Shown piece by piece: positions 1 through 11,028 of a stretch of DNA of 64,000 nt. The translations under genes were made by a program, and so were the position numbers. Each line of letters begins with the position of its first letter. The first letter of the stretch is position 1. Location of the stretch: positions 36,167,871 to 36,231,870 of the forward strand of contig NC_068976.1 of the NCBI RefSeq assembly GCF_016808095.1, in the 5' to 3' direction. The notes beneath the pieces are model-generated. The model was not told the origin of the DNA and searched no databases. It worked only from the letters and a program-made list of their open reading frames with translations. The stretch is from Vigna angularis. Lineage: Eukaryota; Streptophyta; Magnoliopsida; Fabales; Fabaceae.

Positions 1-1128
1 TTAAGCATGCTAAAAGAGAAATTCTTTTGGCCCCACATGAGGAGAGAAGTCCAAAGGCATTGTTTCAAGTGCATTACTTGTTTAACATCCAAATCTAGAG
101 CAATGCCTCATGGTCTTTATACTCCCTTACCCATTGCTTCAACTCCTTGGGAAGATATTAGCATGGATTTTGTCTTAGGACTACCCAAAACATCAAGGGG
201 TTTTGATTCTATTTTTGTGGTTGTGGATCGTTTTAGCAAAATGGCTCATTTTATACCATGCCACAAGATAGATGATGCAAGCAATGTTGCTAGGTTATTC
301 TTTCGAGATGTGGTTAGACTTCATGGACTACCTCGGGTCATCATTTCTGATAGAGATTCAAAATTTCTTAGTCACTTTTGGAGAACCTTATGGTCTCGAT
401 TAGGAACTAAGCTTTCTTTTTCTACTACTTGCCATCCTCAAACAGATGGTCAAACTGAAGTAGTAAATAGATCTCTATCCACTCTATTACGAGTAGTCCT
501 CAAGGGTAACCACAAATCTTGGGATGAGTATCTTCCACATGTGGAGTTTGCTTATAATAGGGTAGTTCATCGAACTACAAAAATCTCTCCTTTTGAAGCT
601 GTATACGGTTTTAATCCTCTTACACCTATGGATTTGATTCCCTTACCTTCTTCACATGATTTTGTTCATCAAGAGGGAATCTCTAAATCCAAATTCATTA
701 AAACTTTTCATGAGAGGATTAGTAACCAAATACAACAACAAAGTGAGAGATATGCTAAGTATCATAATAAAGGTAAAAAGGAAGTCATTTTCAATGAAGG
801 TGACTTAGTTTGGCTTCATCTTAGAAAGGAAAGATTCCCTATTCAAAGGAAGTCCAAATTAAGTCCTAGAGGAGATGGTCCTTTTAAAATCCTTAAGAAG
901 GTCAACAATAATGCTTATCAATTAGACCTTCCAGCCGAGTATGGTGTCCATTCTACTTTTAATGTTACTGATCTTCGTCCTTTTGCAGGATTCAATACAG
1001 ATGATGCTTTGGATTTGAGGACAAATCCTCTTCAAGGGGAAGGAGATGATGACTTAGGACATGGACCCATCACTAGAAGTATGGCTAGAAGAATTCAAGA
1101 AGAGATTGAAGATGTGGACACAACATGA
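1..1128 (+). CDS. Ty3/gypsy pol, C-terminal part: integrase (partial, runs in from the left)
   Basis: The frame is open from base 1; the first ATG (base 7) is internal, because the text matches the zinc-binding region before a Ty3/gypsy integrase core. Residues counted from that Met: a CxxC pair at about 22/25 (end of an HHCC finger), then the core with catalytic D54 in [10 protein letters not shown]115 in SDRDSKF and E151 in HPQTDGQTE, a D-D-35-E spacing. The C-terminal part carries a [14 protein letters not shown] segment and ends after [15 protein letters not shown] and [10 protein letters not shown], typical of the end of plant gypsy pol. I see no chromodomain. Integrase inserts element cDNA into nuclear DNA. 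No frameshift or stop is visible in this part, but reverse transcriptase and RNase H would lie outside the window. The same DLRTN tail is retained by pol-less elements D and I. Confidence 0.93.
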   Translation, partial: LSMLKEKFFWPHMRREVQRHCFKCITCLTSKSRAMPHGLYTPLPIASTPWEDISMDFVLGLPKTSRGFDSIFVVVDRFSKMAHFIPCHKIDDASNVARLFFRDVVRLHGLPRVIISDRDSKFLSHFWRTLWSRLGTKLSFSTTCHPQTDGQTEVVNRSLSTLLRVVLKGNHKSWDEYLPHVEFAYNRVVHRTTKISPFEAVYGFNPLTPMDLIPLPSSHDFVHQEGISKSKFIKTFHERISNQIQQQSERYAKYHNKGKKEVIFNEGDLVWLHLRKERFPIQRKSKLSPRGDGPFKILKKVNNNAYQLDLPAEYGVHSTFNVTDLRPFAGFNTDDALDLRTNPLQGEGDDDLGHGPITRSMARRIQEEIEDVDTT

Positions 1129-1718
1129 CACATTCTTTTCCTTCAATTTAAGTGGAATTTGGAGACAACAAGAGAAGGGTAAAATTGTCCAGTTGATGGT
1201 CAAAAATGCTAGCTGCACCACCCCTCTTTACTGCGCACACCACAACAGCACATCCGTTCCTCCACACCATTAGCTCACATGCTGCTTTGGTTTTAGGCAC
1301 ATTTTTATTAAATGTTTCACATTTTACACATGGTTAATGTGCTTTCTCGTTGCAGCTCCATGAATCTCCTATAAATTCATGGTAGCCACCATTGTAATGA
1401 CACTTTTGATATATGGAATTTTACTTTGCTGATGCATTTTCCAGCACCTAAAACTCTGCCCAAAAGTCACTCCAAATTGAGCTTTCCCTCTCCATCTAGC
1501 TTCCTTCCAATGGAAGGCCTCCTGAGCTAGTTATCCACTTTCCAAAAAGCTCCTCTACCATCAACTATGCCACTGCATTTCCATTATTCACCTCTGCTGC
1601 CATCTCTGAAATCAACATTTACACTGCATTTCCAGTCTTCATCTCTGCTGCCATCTCTGGATTCAACTTCCCGCTGCATTCAATCCTTCCTTCTAGCTGG
1701 AGCAACTTCATCACAATT
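1129..1718 (+). repeat. 3' untranslated region and probable LTR remnant of the first gypsy element
   Basis: No coding sequence follows the pol stop. A purine run AAGAGAAGGG at 1170-1179 could be the polypurine tract, and TG at 1186 the LTR start. A TATA-like TATAAATT lies at 1370-1377. Repeated CACTGCATTTCCA and CTCTGCTGCCATCTCTG phrases occur at about 1570-1665. The sequence changes abruptly at 1719 into gag of another family, so the LTR is truncated and no second copy is available to fix its ends. Confidence 0.5.
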
Positions 1719-3216
1719 TCCATACCGTCAAGGGAATTACAACTAAGGGTGGAAATCACACCCAAGCATGGGTCAAGGTCAGAATAGACAATTTGGACAA
1801 GCAGGACAATTCAATAGACCACAACAGCAACCATCAATTTGGCAACAAATATCTGCATTAAATGATAAATCAACAAAGCTTGAAGAAACTCTTCAACAAT
1901 TTATTCAAGTGACCATCTCCAACCATAACAGTACTGAAGCTACAATTAGAAATATGGAGATCCAGATTGGCCAAATGGCTAAGGATTTAAAGGAGAAGCC
2001 TGAGAAGAATTTTGGGGCTAATACTCAGGTTAACCCTAAGGAAGAGTGCAAATTTATTGTAAGTGCAGATGATGAGAGAGTGGATGACGGAAAAAAGAGA
2101 GTTGAGTTAGTAATAAAAGAAGAAAAAGAAGAGAGAAAAGAGAGAGTTGAGAGAAAAGAAGAGATAATAGGTGAGGATGAGAGAAAAGAGAAAGACAAGA
2201 AGAGGGGAGAGAAAAAGATAGAGAAAAATGATAAAATTCTTCCTTACCCTAAGGGGAGTGAAAAGATTGAAAAATAGAGACAATATGGGCGGTTTAAAGA
2301 TATCTTCAGGCAATTGGAGATTTCAATACCTATGAATGAAGCATTGTAGCAAATTCTAGCTTATGCAAAGAACATGAAGCAAGTCTCCATAAAGAAGAAA
2401 TTTATAGATGAAAAGGGAGATTGCAGTGTTATTGAGAAGAAGACACTTCCTCCAAAAGTGAATGATCTAGGAAGCTTTACTATTCCTTGCGTCATAGGGA
2501 AGGAAAAAATAAGCAAAGCCTTAATTGATTTAGGGTCAAGTATTAATTTGATGCCTTTATCTCTGCTTGAAAGAATTGGTGATCTTGAAGTCAAGCCAAC
2601 AAAGGTAACCTTCCTAATGGCAGATGGATCTTTAAAGAAGCCCTATGGTGTGGTCGAAGATGTTGTGGTGTGCATTGACACATTAAAATTCCTGGTTGAC
2701 TTTGTGGTGATTGAGATGAAGGAGGATGAGAAGGTCCCAATCATTCTTGGAAGATCGTTTATGAAAACGGCAAAGGTAATCATCAATGTGGATGAAGGGA
2801 TGATAGTGCTTCAAGACCGAGGAGAGAAGGTGATCTTTAATGTCGTCAAAGGGGAGCAGTATATTCAAGAGAAGGAGGCTAGTCATAAAGCTGCATGTAA
2901 AGATGCACCCTTGACTAGTTCAAAAGCTGCAAAGCCGGTCTTCAAAGGTAAAAATTATATTTTGTCATAGGTTAAGGAAGAAGAAAAAGATGGCAAAGGA
3001 AGGAAGGTTCATAATGACTTGATGGTGGAACAACTCAAACTTGGTACACGTATAAGATTTAAGAACAAGTTGTGGGTTGTGAAAGACTATAACAAGGATC
3101 GAGTGATAGAGATTGAAGCTCCATATTCATGGAGAGTAAAAAAGGTGGACCGGAAACAATTGATGAGTTGGTGTGATGAAAGAAAAATGAACACCAACAT
3201 TGAAGATGGAACTTGA
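1719..3216 (+). pseudogene. gag-protease remnant of element A
   Basis: One reading frame (frame of 1768) runs through the segment with in-frame stops at 2275, 2347 and 2968. The gag C-terminal part holds coiled-coil-like text with IQIGQMAKDL, then a K/E-rich stretch. A retropepsin-like domain follows (about 2455-2820): LGSFTIPC, an active-site DLGSSINLMPLS, and an IILGRSFMKTAKVIINV flap/C-terminal motif. After the 2968 stop the frame continues with LGTRIRFKNKLWVVKDY and KVDRKQLMSW, a tail shared with Q and E that vaguely resembles the end of an integrase C-terminal domain (inference). The 2968 stop (TAG) aligns with CAG in Q, consistent with deamination of a methylated CHG site. Not functional as written. 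Confidence 0.85.
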
Positions 3217-3231
3217 ACTTTATTGGGTCAA

Positions 3232-3281
3232 GCTAATGACGTTAAAAGAGCGCTTACTGGGAGGCACCCCAGTGATTTCTG
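3232..3281 (+). other. Conserved post-gag-pro motif, copy 1
   Basis: Just after the tail stop codon: GTTAAAAGAGCGCT then TACTGGGAGGCA. It recurs at 25420 (Q) and, reversed, at 35230 (E), always as the first of a pair. A similar GCGCTT...GGGAGGCAACCC string follows pol in Athila-type elements as I recall them. Function unknown; AGCGCT is self-complementary. Confidence 0.6.
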
Positions 3282-3358
3282 AACATTGATTTTTTATTTT
3301 CGTTATGTAATTTTATAAATTGTGGACATTGATTTTTGTTGTTTAAGATTTTATGGTA

Positions 3359-3469
3359 TAGCATCTACTGATGGATGCTAGGTGGTTGAGTATCTACTGA
3401 AGGATACTAGGTTTGTTTACACCTACTGATGGGTGTTGGTAAGAAAGATTTGCACTTACTGAAGGGTGT
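3359..3469 (+). repeat. Array of four hairpin units with covarying stems (element A)
   Basis: Each unit is a short inverted repeat around the loop TACTGAWG: 3359-3380 (stem TAGCATC/GATGCTA), 3389-3408 (AGTATC/GATACT), 3419-3436 (ACACC/GGTGT) and 3452-3469 (GCACT/GGTGT, with two wobble pairs). Stem sequence changes between units while pairing is kept, and the loop stays nearly constant. Related arrays occur in Q, E and C. Confidence 0.8.
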
Positions 3470-3488
3470 TGGAGGATTTTGGGTAAGA

Positions 3489-3536
3489 CTCGTGATGTTA
3501 AACAAGCGCTACCTGGGAGGCAACCCAGTTGATTTA
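3489..3536 (+). other. Conserved post-gag-pro motif, copy 2
   Basis: GTTAAACAAGCGCT then ACCTGGGAGGCAACCCAG, the second form of the motif at 3232, about 210 bases downstream with the hairpin array in between. The same two-form order is kept at 25695 (Q) and 35003 (E, reversed). Confidence 0.6.
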
Positions 3537-3684
3537 CTTTATGTGTTTGTTTGTTTTAATTTTGGTTTAGATGCATGATAGGGATGGAATGTATGAGTGA
3601 TGTGAGAACATAAATGCATAAGGTAAGTGAGAGGCATGATTAAAATACACCTAGGGCAAGTTAGGAAGAAGAAGAGGTGCTGCA

Positions 3685-4027
3685 AATTCCACTCAGCGGA
3701 AATTTCTACTGAGCGCCAGTACTGCACAGTTGGGTGGACTGGTTTGGTTCAAGTGGGCTCAGTGGGATTAGGCCCATTTGGGTATTTTTATACCCTAGGG
3801 CACGACTTTGCTTCTATTTTGAGATCTCCCTCTTCCCACACACTCTCAAGCACTCTCCAAAGAGTTCTCCTCACTTTTTCCTTCTTCCTCCTGCACAAAA
3901 CCTCTCTTCTACTCACTTTTGCACTAAGTTTCCATCCAAGTTTGGGGTTTGGTGAGACCATTACTGTTGGGGGCTGATTTGTTCACATTCCTAGAGTATT
4001 TTTCACTCATCTAGCATCTCCACTCAA
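3685..4027 (+). promoter_or_regulatory. Candidate internal promoter and 5' leader of ORF2, element A
   Basis: Decayed CCGCTGAGCGG-type palindromes (CTCAGCGGAAA and CTACTGAGCGCC, about 3691-3715) precede GGGTATTTTTATACCC (3780-3795), an inverted repeat holding a TATA-like core. A pyrimidine-rich stretch resembling a plant 5' leader follows and ends at a splice-donor match at 4028. Position and sequence correspond to 25880-26190 in Q and 34548-34860 in E. Promoter activity is inferred. Confidence 0.5.
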
Positions 4028-4451
4028 GTAAGTTCAAGCATTTTCATTTTAGGGTTCTTAAAAGCATGAATTGATATGAACATGGTTGTTTAAGCATGAT
4101 TCTTTAGGGATTTTGATTTTTATGCATATTAGATGAATTAATTGTTGTATGAACCGATTAAAATGCTTGATTTGGGTTTGGAACTAGGAAGATTGCAAGT
4201 AGGTGGAGATTAGGATGTTTTAAAAGCAATTTTGAAAAATCTGTAGAATCGCCCTTCAGCAGAAATTTCCCCTGCGCGTGATTCTGACAGGTTGATTTTT
4301 TGGGATTTCTTGTTTTGCTGGTGAATGCACGGTTGCGCTGAGGGGTTTCAATTGCCCTCAACGGTGATTAGGAATGGTGTTAGGTTATTGTTTGTGGTTT
4401 ACTAATGCTTAATGAGGTTTCTTGTGGTTTTGTGAATGTTGTTTGATGTAG
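4028..4451 (+). other. Predicted intron upstream of ORF2, element A
   Basis: Donor AA|GTAAGT at 4028 and acceptor TTTGATGTAG ending at 4451, 424 nt. The equivalent introns are 415 nt in Q (26191-26605) and 416 nt in E (34132-34547), with the acceptor immediately before the ORF2 start in each. Conservation of both sites and of length supports real splicing. Confidence 0.65.
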
Positions 4452-4707
4452 GGTTGGCCTCCTGATCAGGCAAGAGGATCAAGACTGTAGGATCCAAGAG
4501 GAAGGATAAGGAACCAGAACGCTCTTATGCCAACAAGTTCCTTTCCCGCAAGCATGAGCGTCACTTCAAAATTGTCCAAGATAGGAGGCTTTTAATGGAA
4601 AGGAAGGCTGGATTGATACCTGACTTGGCTCCACAGTTTGGGGAGCAGTTGGAGAACAGGAACTGGGGGAGACTAGCCACTTACCCTGCACCAGCTGACA
4701 TAGCAGT
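4452..4707 (+). pseudogene. ORF2 of element A, 5' part (interrupted at 4707)
   Basis: Starts right after the predicted acceptor. The start ATG seen in Q is changed (TTGGCC...), and an in-frame TAG lies near 4485. The text matches the ORF2 N-terminus: KRKDKEPERS, a KHE motif, VVQ/IVQDRRLLMERK and then the Pro-Ala-rich stretch before AVV. It breaks off at GCAGT (4703-4707), the target-site duplication of solo LTR B, and resumes at 13046. The family domain is discussed under 26608-27831. Confidence 0.85.
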
Positions 4708-4835
4708 TGATGAGGCTGTCACGGCCCATACAAATTTGATGTGCATTAAAAATGCAGTATAGTGCTAGGAGGTGACTCCTAGGTTCTCTCTCAAGGACCA
4801 AATGTGGTTCAGGTAATAGGTCGGACACGTAGTGG

Positions 4836-5684
4836 TGATGGAATCCTGCTTGAAGTAGTCCTCGTTTTGTATTTTTACCTTTCATAGCTTAGCTCTTAAA
4901 GAGCATAGGTTACTATAAATACCCAACTCCTCTCTTGTATTAGGACTTTTGAGATTAATGAGAATTGAGTTTTCTGAAACCAGAAAAAATTCTCCCTTGA
5001 GAGTCAAGGCTAGAGAGTCCAAGGACTTCCTCTAGCCACCTTCCGTGCACACACCTCCATTTTCATTTTCTATTCCACGGTGCTTCTCTATCATCATCCA
5101 CACATTATCACCTCTCCTCTAATCTGGTTCAGGCACGCGTCAAAGCTCCTTCAGCCACGCGTTCTCTGTCACATCATCTTCAACGCATCACTTTCCATTT
5201 TCCCACTCGCGCATCCTCATTACTCACATTTCCACTTCGAAGAAACCTCATCTGCTAGGGTTTCTCCCTCTCAAACGCATCATCATCATTGTAAGTTACT
5301 CCATTTCTATCTTCATAGATTCACCTCTTCATCATCTATAAACATCATTCTCTTCACAGATTCCACATCCTTTTCACTATTTCTTCATTTTCACCGTTTG
5401 ATCTAGCTTTTGGATCGATTAAAAACCTCTCCTCACCTTGTTTATCACTTTCCACCGATTAAACACCTTTCTCATCATTTAAAATCCATTTTCCACCGTT
5501 TAAACCTAGGTCTAGGGTTTCGTTGTGTTCACTCTCGGTTTCCTTAGATTTCATTCGAGTCATTCTTCGATTTCGAGTTCCTCAACATTCCGCTGCATCC
5601 TTCTTCGTCGGAGAAGCTTCGAGGAGGTCAGGTTCGTGTTCGCGCAACTTCAATCGGCCTCTCCTTGGAGTCGTTCGTCCATCA
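4836..5684 (+). repeat. 5' LTR of element D
   Basis: TGATGGAATCC...GTCCATCA. CTATAAAT near 4913-4920 is the likely TATA box. A pyrimidine-rich leader with scattered short ATG frames follows; these reappear in the other LTR because the LTRs are duplicates, and I do not treat them as genes. Confidence 0.92.
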
Positions 5685-5686
5685 AG

Positions 5687-5704
5687 TGGTAATCAGAACT
5701 CAGG
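5687..5704 (+). other. Primer binding site of D (initiator-Met tRNA type, degenerate)
   Basis: TGGTAATCAGAACTCAGG starts three bases after the 5' LTR. It resembles TGGTATCAGAGC, the complement of the 3' end of initiator Met tRNA. Element I has the closer TGGTATTCAGAGC. Confidence 0.65.
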
Positions 5705-8700
5705 TTCCTCCGCGCTTCGCAAGCTAAGTATCTCTCTCCATTGATTCGCGTCTCTGATCTGAGTTTAAGTTTCTTTCGTTGTTATGAAATTCACGAGTTG
5801 TTTCGATTCTGTCTTGATCTTATTCATTCTTGTTGAATCTCTTCAATATTCGTGTTTTTCATTATGATTCCTTCTCTGTCTTGTGTTGATTCATGTGTTT
5901 TGGTGTTGATCTGTTCATTAGGTTCTGGTTGAGTCTATTTGTGTGTGCCAGCTTTTCTTTGAGTCTTTTCCTCATTTTAATCGGTCCATTTGTTCATTTG
6001 AGTCATTTTCATTGATGAATCATATTCTGTCATGTTTACAGTTATGTTTAATTGCTTAAAATGTCATAAATTCTGTGTTCAAAGCTGTATTTGATTTTTT
6101 CTGAGATTCTGGATTATATGATCTGTGGCTGTACACCATATGAGCTATGATACAGTCATTGTGAGCTCGGGTGCATGCAAAAGTGACCTTAATCTCATAT
6201 TTAAGTGTTGTTGATGTGTATTCTGATTTGCATTTATTGTCATGGCCAATACATATTACTTCGATGATAAAAGGCTTGAATGAGTTCGTATCAGGTGCAC
6301 ACCACTTAAGCCATGAATTGCTAAAGCAAATAGCTTGGTGGCATCTTGTGAAAACTCCAACAGTATCAAAGTTGTAGTTACCGATCTGCATTGTCTTGTT
6401 TGAATCTAGTTTTTTGTTTTAAAATCTTTTCTGGCATATAGATCTTGCTAGAAATCTTGCATTAACTTCCTTATGTTGTGTTTAAGTTTCAAATTTCTGT
6501 TTTAAAGTCATTTTCATCAATAATTTGTCAATTGACTCCATAAAACTTAAAACTGGTGGTGTAGTTTAGTTGTTTGATTGCATAATTGGCTATTGCAAGT
6601 TCAATTTTCGAATTACTATGTTCTGCATACAATTTTAATGCAAAACAAGTTTGTTTTGATGTTTTAAACATGTTGAGATAGTTTAATTCGAGTTATATCA
6701 GCCTTTGTGCATTTTTCACCTTTTGAAACCACCATTTTAAGTCAATTTTTTTTGAAGCAAGTATAGTGCAGTACTGACATTTTGATTTGTGCATTTATGA
6801 TTCAGTTGGATTGTAGTAAGAGCTAGGGTCTGTTGCATGAAATCAAAACAAGTGAAAAAGAATATCTATACAAGTTTAAAAAGCGTTCAGACCTTGTGCA
6901 ATCCAACTAAGACAAGCTCCAAATCAGAAACTGAAAACATTATCAGTTATGAACTAATTTTGTTGGGGCATTTTATCAAACGCTTAAAATTCAGTACTGG
7001 AGTCACTTAATTGTTTATGTTCTAACTTGCTTGTTTTTCTTGCTTTCTTAATTCCCTTTAGAGCAATTCTTAGGTTCATTTTTGAGTGCTTCCCTTCTTG
7101 ATAGCTTTGTTTCTTGCTTGTCTTTGTTGGTTATCTAGTTTTGTCTGCAATGCATGTGAAATCTATTATGCCAATCTTTAATTTGAGCTTTAATTGCTTT
7201 ATTCATCTGATCTAGAGTTGTCTTAAGCAATAAATCTGTTGTGCTGTCATTGTTTTGTGGCTGTCCTACTCTGTTCTGCATATCACTTTGCCTTAGCCTA
7301 GCCATTCTTGATTGAGAAGCTGTTACACTTTGGTTTCTGGAATTTGAAAGAAGGTTTGTGTGCTTGGTAGCATCTTAGGTGGTGGTGGTCTGAAAGACTT
7401 TCCAGCTTTGTTCTGCCAAGGGAGAATCTCCCTTCCAAACCTTTTCATTTATGTGCTTTAAATTTCAAAAGAGAAGCTTGAGTGTTGTGAGTTTTGTAAG
7501 GCTGACTTGGCCTAATTCCTTGGCAATTTGAAATAGAGAATTTTATTGTTCATCTAACTGTGATGCTGACTGTTAATTGTGCAGGAAAAATAGTTTGAGT
7601 GATCAAACTAAAGCAGCTGTGATTGTACTCATTTTAATCTGCTCTTGCATTCATTTTGAACCTTAATTTGTTTGTTGAATCACTGCTACTTTACCTGTTC
7701 TGATTGCATTTTGAACTTCTTCATTTCTGCATCAACATTATTTTAACTGCCAATTTCTGCATTACATCATGTTAATCTTTATCCATTGATTTGATTAGCT
7801 TGGAATGATTGTTGAATCAGTTTGGTTTCAGCCTTGAATCACACCCATTTGCATTTGGTTTAATATCCATGTTTATGTGTATTTTGCTGGAACTGGTGTA
7901 ATTTCTGTGAGCAGATCTGAACTGAATCAGTGCAGGGAGAGAGTGTAGAATAGGTTTGTTGTTGTGTGCAGAGTTGATAAATATTTGGAGTCAAGAATTT
8001 TTAGCAGCAGTAGAATCTCAATAGAGTTTAGAGCAAGCTAGACCAACCATTTAATTAGGGAAGTTCTATAACTTTCTTACCTCTGGATTGCTTAATTGTT
8101 TCTGTTTTAGCTGAAAATTGATAGCCTTGATGGTTGTTCTACTGAATTGGGTGTGAATGATTGCAGTTTGTCATTTGGGAGCAAAAGCAATTCTATTCGC
8201 TGCCAGGATTAACAAGTGCACTGTGAAGGCCAGAGAATAAAAGGGAAGTTCTTACTGTTATGTGTTTTCATTGTGCAATTTGTTCTAGCTAAGAAAAATT
8301 TTGATTGCAGATTTGCATTTGCCTTTGTAGGATTGAACTAATCAGGAGATTCAAGAGAGTTGATTCCAGAAGCAACAAAGTTGAGCAACAAAGCTGAATG
8401 AAGTGGACCAGGACCGTAGCAGCCTAGCATAGTTGTTTTCTTTTGTAATTGTTTTCTTCAATTTGTTTGTAATAGGCTTGTGTTAGCCTACTGTTAGCTT
8501 TAGCTTGTTTTGTAAAAAAAAGGCCTTTTATAAAGTCCAAGTGCTTTGGAAGAGTCCTTGGTGCTCTTTCAAACTCTTGGCAACTTTAATTGGTTTAATT
8601 TTAGCATAGCTAGACAGGTGAGTGTGTCTTGTTAGACAAAGCAACAAGCCTCACCATAGGAGTAGACTTTAATATTGATTTGCTTTGTGTTTTACGTTAG

Positions 8701-8984
8701 GGGTGATTTAGGCTAAAAGGGATTAAACTCTAAGCCTTATCACATTAGAGTCCAAGAGTCTAGTCTTTTAATTGTGCTTAATTGTTTGTGATTGTTTGTG
8801 AGTTGTGTTCTTTGATTTTAAAGGTGATTTTTGTTTAAAGGGTAACTAGTAGTAACCTAAGACATTTCTGGCAAGGTAAAACTTGGTACTTAAGCAGTCT
8901 TCATGACTCACCTCTCTTACCTGGGACTTGTCTAAGTGTGAATCTTGTATACCTTTCACACAAAGAAAACTTTTAAAAACAAAG
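5705..8984 (+). other. Long non-coding leader of element D
   Basis: About 3.3 kb without a credible coding frame, T/G-rich and intron-like. At 5720 the sequence AAGCTAAGTATC corresponds to AAGGTAAGTATC at 58027 in element I, so a consensus splice donor present in I is mutated here. Many TGCAG and TTTGTAG strings could act as acceptors. Homology to the leader of I runs through most of it (for example the TCTAGAGTTGTCTTAAGCAA phrase at about 7210). I see no tRNA or other gene. Confidence 0.55.
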
Positions 8985-10199
8985 ATGTCTTGTTATAGTT
9001 CATATAGGTCTTCTAGGTTAGATAATGTTGATGAAATGTTTAAACAAGCTAGGAATCTTCCATCCTTTGGTAAAGACATAGGTGCATTAACATACCTAGC
9101 TTGGGAAAAAGAAATTGATAAAATAAATCCTTGGTTTTATGAAGAGAGTGAATATTATGTCCTTAGCATATATCTCTCTAAGTTAGAAAAGCATGCAAGT
9201 GAGTGGTGGGATGAAAGACAATATCATGTTAGGAAAGGTAGAAAGTCTTCCATACGTGATTGGCATGATTTAAAAGCTTGCATGAGAAGAAAGTTTGTGT
9301 CTTCAAGTATTAAAAGAAACCTGGAACTAATTAGGGATTGCATTGATAATGGAAAATTATTTCTTGAGAGTTTAAATGATCACGGGTTTCTTCGTAGAGA
9401 ATTAGAGTTTGGGGCAAGACTTAAAGAGCTCAAGAATAAGAAAAGAGAAAGAGAGATTGAGAGAAAAGAAAAGGAAGAGAGGAAAGAAGAAGAGAAGAGA
9501 GAGAGAAGAAAACGAGAAAAGAGAAGAGAGAAGAAGAGAGGAATTAAGAAGAGAAGAAGAGAAGAAGAAAAAGAAGAAAGAGAAGAAGATAAAATAAAAG
9601 AAGAAGAGAGAAAAGAAAAAGAGAGAAAAGAAGAAGAAAAGAGAGAAAGGCAAGAAAGAGAGAAGAAAGAAAAGGTGAAATTGTTACTGATGACAAATCC
9701 TATTCTTTCAAAAACTATGGAACCTAAAAGGGAAGGTTTCCAAATCTTTACTTCTTTTCCAATAATTGATTATTTTTCAATTTTTAACTTCTCTTTCAAA
9801 CAAATTGTCATCTCATATTCTATGCAAACATTTTCAAAATATGACAATTCAAATCTTGAATTATTCCTATCTTTTAGGAAAGAAATAACTCAAGACAAAA
9901 GTGAATTTGGACTTCTAGAATTTCCAAATGTGATAAAACAATATATTAGAAGTCCTTATTTCCTTGTTTATATAGAAAAATTCTTTCTTGGATTGATATT
10001 AATTGAAAATATATTTGATGTTTATTGCAGATTTGTGTTTGATCCAGGAGGAAGAAAAAGTGGATATAAAAGAATAAGGCCACTCCAAGATGGTCATGCT
10101 CCCAAAGATTGTGTGGAGCTTCTTCATAAGGCGATTGCCAGATTTGAGGACAAATCTTTTCTTAAGAGGGAGGGTATGATGGAATCCTGCTTGACGTAG
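8985..10199 (+). CDS. gag-like protein of element D fused to the residual pol tail
   Basis: The start at 8985 (MSCYSSYRSSRLDN) is preferred over 8928 because the same Met is conserved in I at 61924 while upstream text differs. Residues ~15-115 match a retrotransposon gag core: LAWEKEIDKINPWFYEE, then HASEWWDERQ and SSIRDWHDLKACMRRKF. A K/E/R-rich coiled-coil tract follows, encoded by 250 nt of almost pure purine (9421-9677), then an unrecognised ~140-residue stretch. The last part (FDPGGRK, HAPKDCVELLHKA) is relict pol; the DLRTN tail lies in another frame at ~10142. The frame has no internal stop but reads into the 3' LTR. The protein would package element RNA; replication enzymes must come from elsewhere. 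Confidence 0.75.
   Translation: MSCYSSYRSSRLDNVDEMFKQARNLPSFGKDIGALTYLAWEKEIDKINPWFYEESEYYVLSIYLSKLEKHASEWWDERQYHVRKGRKSSIRDWHDLKACMRRKFVSSSIKRNLELIRDCIDNGKLFLESLNDHGFLRRELEFGARLKELKNKKREREIERKEKEERKEEEKRERRKREKRREKKRGIKKRRREEEKEEREEDKIKEEERKEKERKEEEKRERQEREKKEKVKLLLMTNPILSKTMEPKREGFQIFTSFPIIDYFSIFNFSFKQIVISYSMQTFSKYDNSNLELFLSFRKEITQDKSEFGLLEFPNVIKQYIRSPYFLVYIEKFFLGLILIENIFDVYCRFVFDPGGRKSGYKRIRPLQDGHAPKDCVELLHKAIARFEDKSFLKREGMMESCLT
10164..10176 (+). other. Polypurine tract of element D
   Basis: AAGAGGGAGGGTA lies directly before the 3' LTR and matches 63027-63039 in element I. It is the usual plus-strand priming site. Confidence 0.8.
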
Positions 10200-11028
10200 T
10201 CCTCCTTTTGTATTTTTACCTTTCATAGCTTAGCTCTTAAGGAGCATGGGTTACTATAAATACCTAACTCCTCTCTTGTATTAGGACTTTTGAGATTAAT
10301 GAGAATTGAGTTTTCTGAAACCAGAAACAATTCTCCCTTGAGAGTCAAGGCTAGAGAGTCCAAGGACTTCCTCTAGCCACCTTCCGTGCACACACCTCCA
10401 TTTTCATTTTCTATTCCACGGTGCTTCTCTATCATCATCCACGCATTATCACCTCTCCTCCAATCTGGTTTAGGCACGCGTCAAAGCTCCTTCAGCCACG
10501 CGTTCTTTGTCACATCATCTTCAATGCATCACTTTCCATTTTCCCACTCTCGCATCCTCATTACTCACATTTCCACTTCGAAGAAACCTCATCTGCTAGG
10601 GTTTCTCCCTCTCAAACGCATCATCATCACAGTAAGCCTCTACTCCATTTCTATCTTCACAGATTCACCTCTTCATCATCTATAAACATCATTCTCTTCA
10701 TAGATTCCACATCCTTTTCACCATTTCTTCATTTTCACCGTTTGATCTAGCTTTTGGATCGATTAAAAACCTCTCCTCACCTTGTTTATCATTTTCCACC
10801 GATTAAACACCTTTCTCATCATTTAAAATCCATTTTCCACCGTTTAAACCTAGGTCTAGGGTTTCGTTGTGTTCACTCTCGGTTTCCTTAGATTTCATTC
10901 GAGTCATTCTTCGATTTCGAGTTCCTCAACATTCCGCTGCATCCTTCTTCGTCGGAGAAGCTTCGAGGAGATCAGGTTCGTGTTCGCGCAACTTTAGTTG
11001 GCCTCTCCTTGGAGTCGTTCGTCCATCA
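10177..11028 (+). repeat. 3' LTR of element D
   Basis: Ends GTCCATCA followed by the duplication AGTGG, then by solo LTR B sequence. TATA-like CTATAAAT at about 10253. Roughly 24 substitutions and one small indel separate it from the 5' LTR by hand count. Confidence 0.9.

Larger units (their letters stand above)
4836..11028 (+). mobile_element. Element D: non-autonomous LTR element, gag only, iMet-type primer site
   Basis: Complete 6.2-kb element inside solo LTR B: TG...CA termini, target duplications AGTGG at 4831-4835 and 11029-11033, LTRs of 849 and 852 bp, primer site, 3.3-kb leader, gag-like ORF and polypurine tract. A hand comparison gives roughly 24 differences plus a small indel between the LTRs, about 3%. 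Between gag and the LTR only the last ~170 nt of a gypsy pol (DLRTN frame) survive, so protease, RT, RNase H and integrase are absent. It is the same family as I. Confidence 0.92.

Noticed and set aside
9402..9653. 83-residue F/S/L-rich minus-strand frame (also 62369-62572)
   Set aside because: Antisense of the purine tract in the gag frame.
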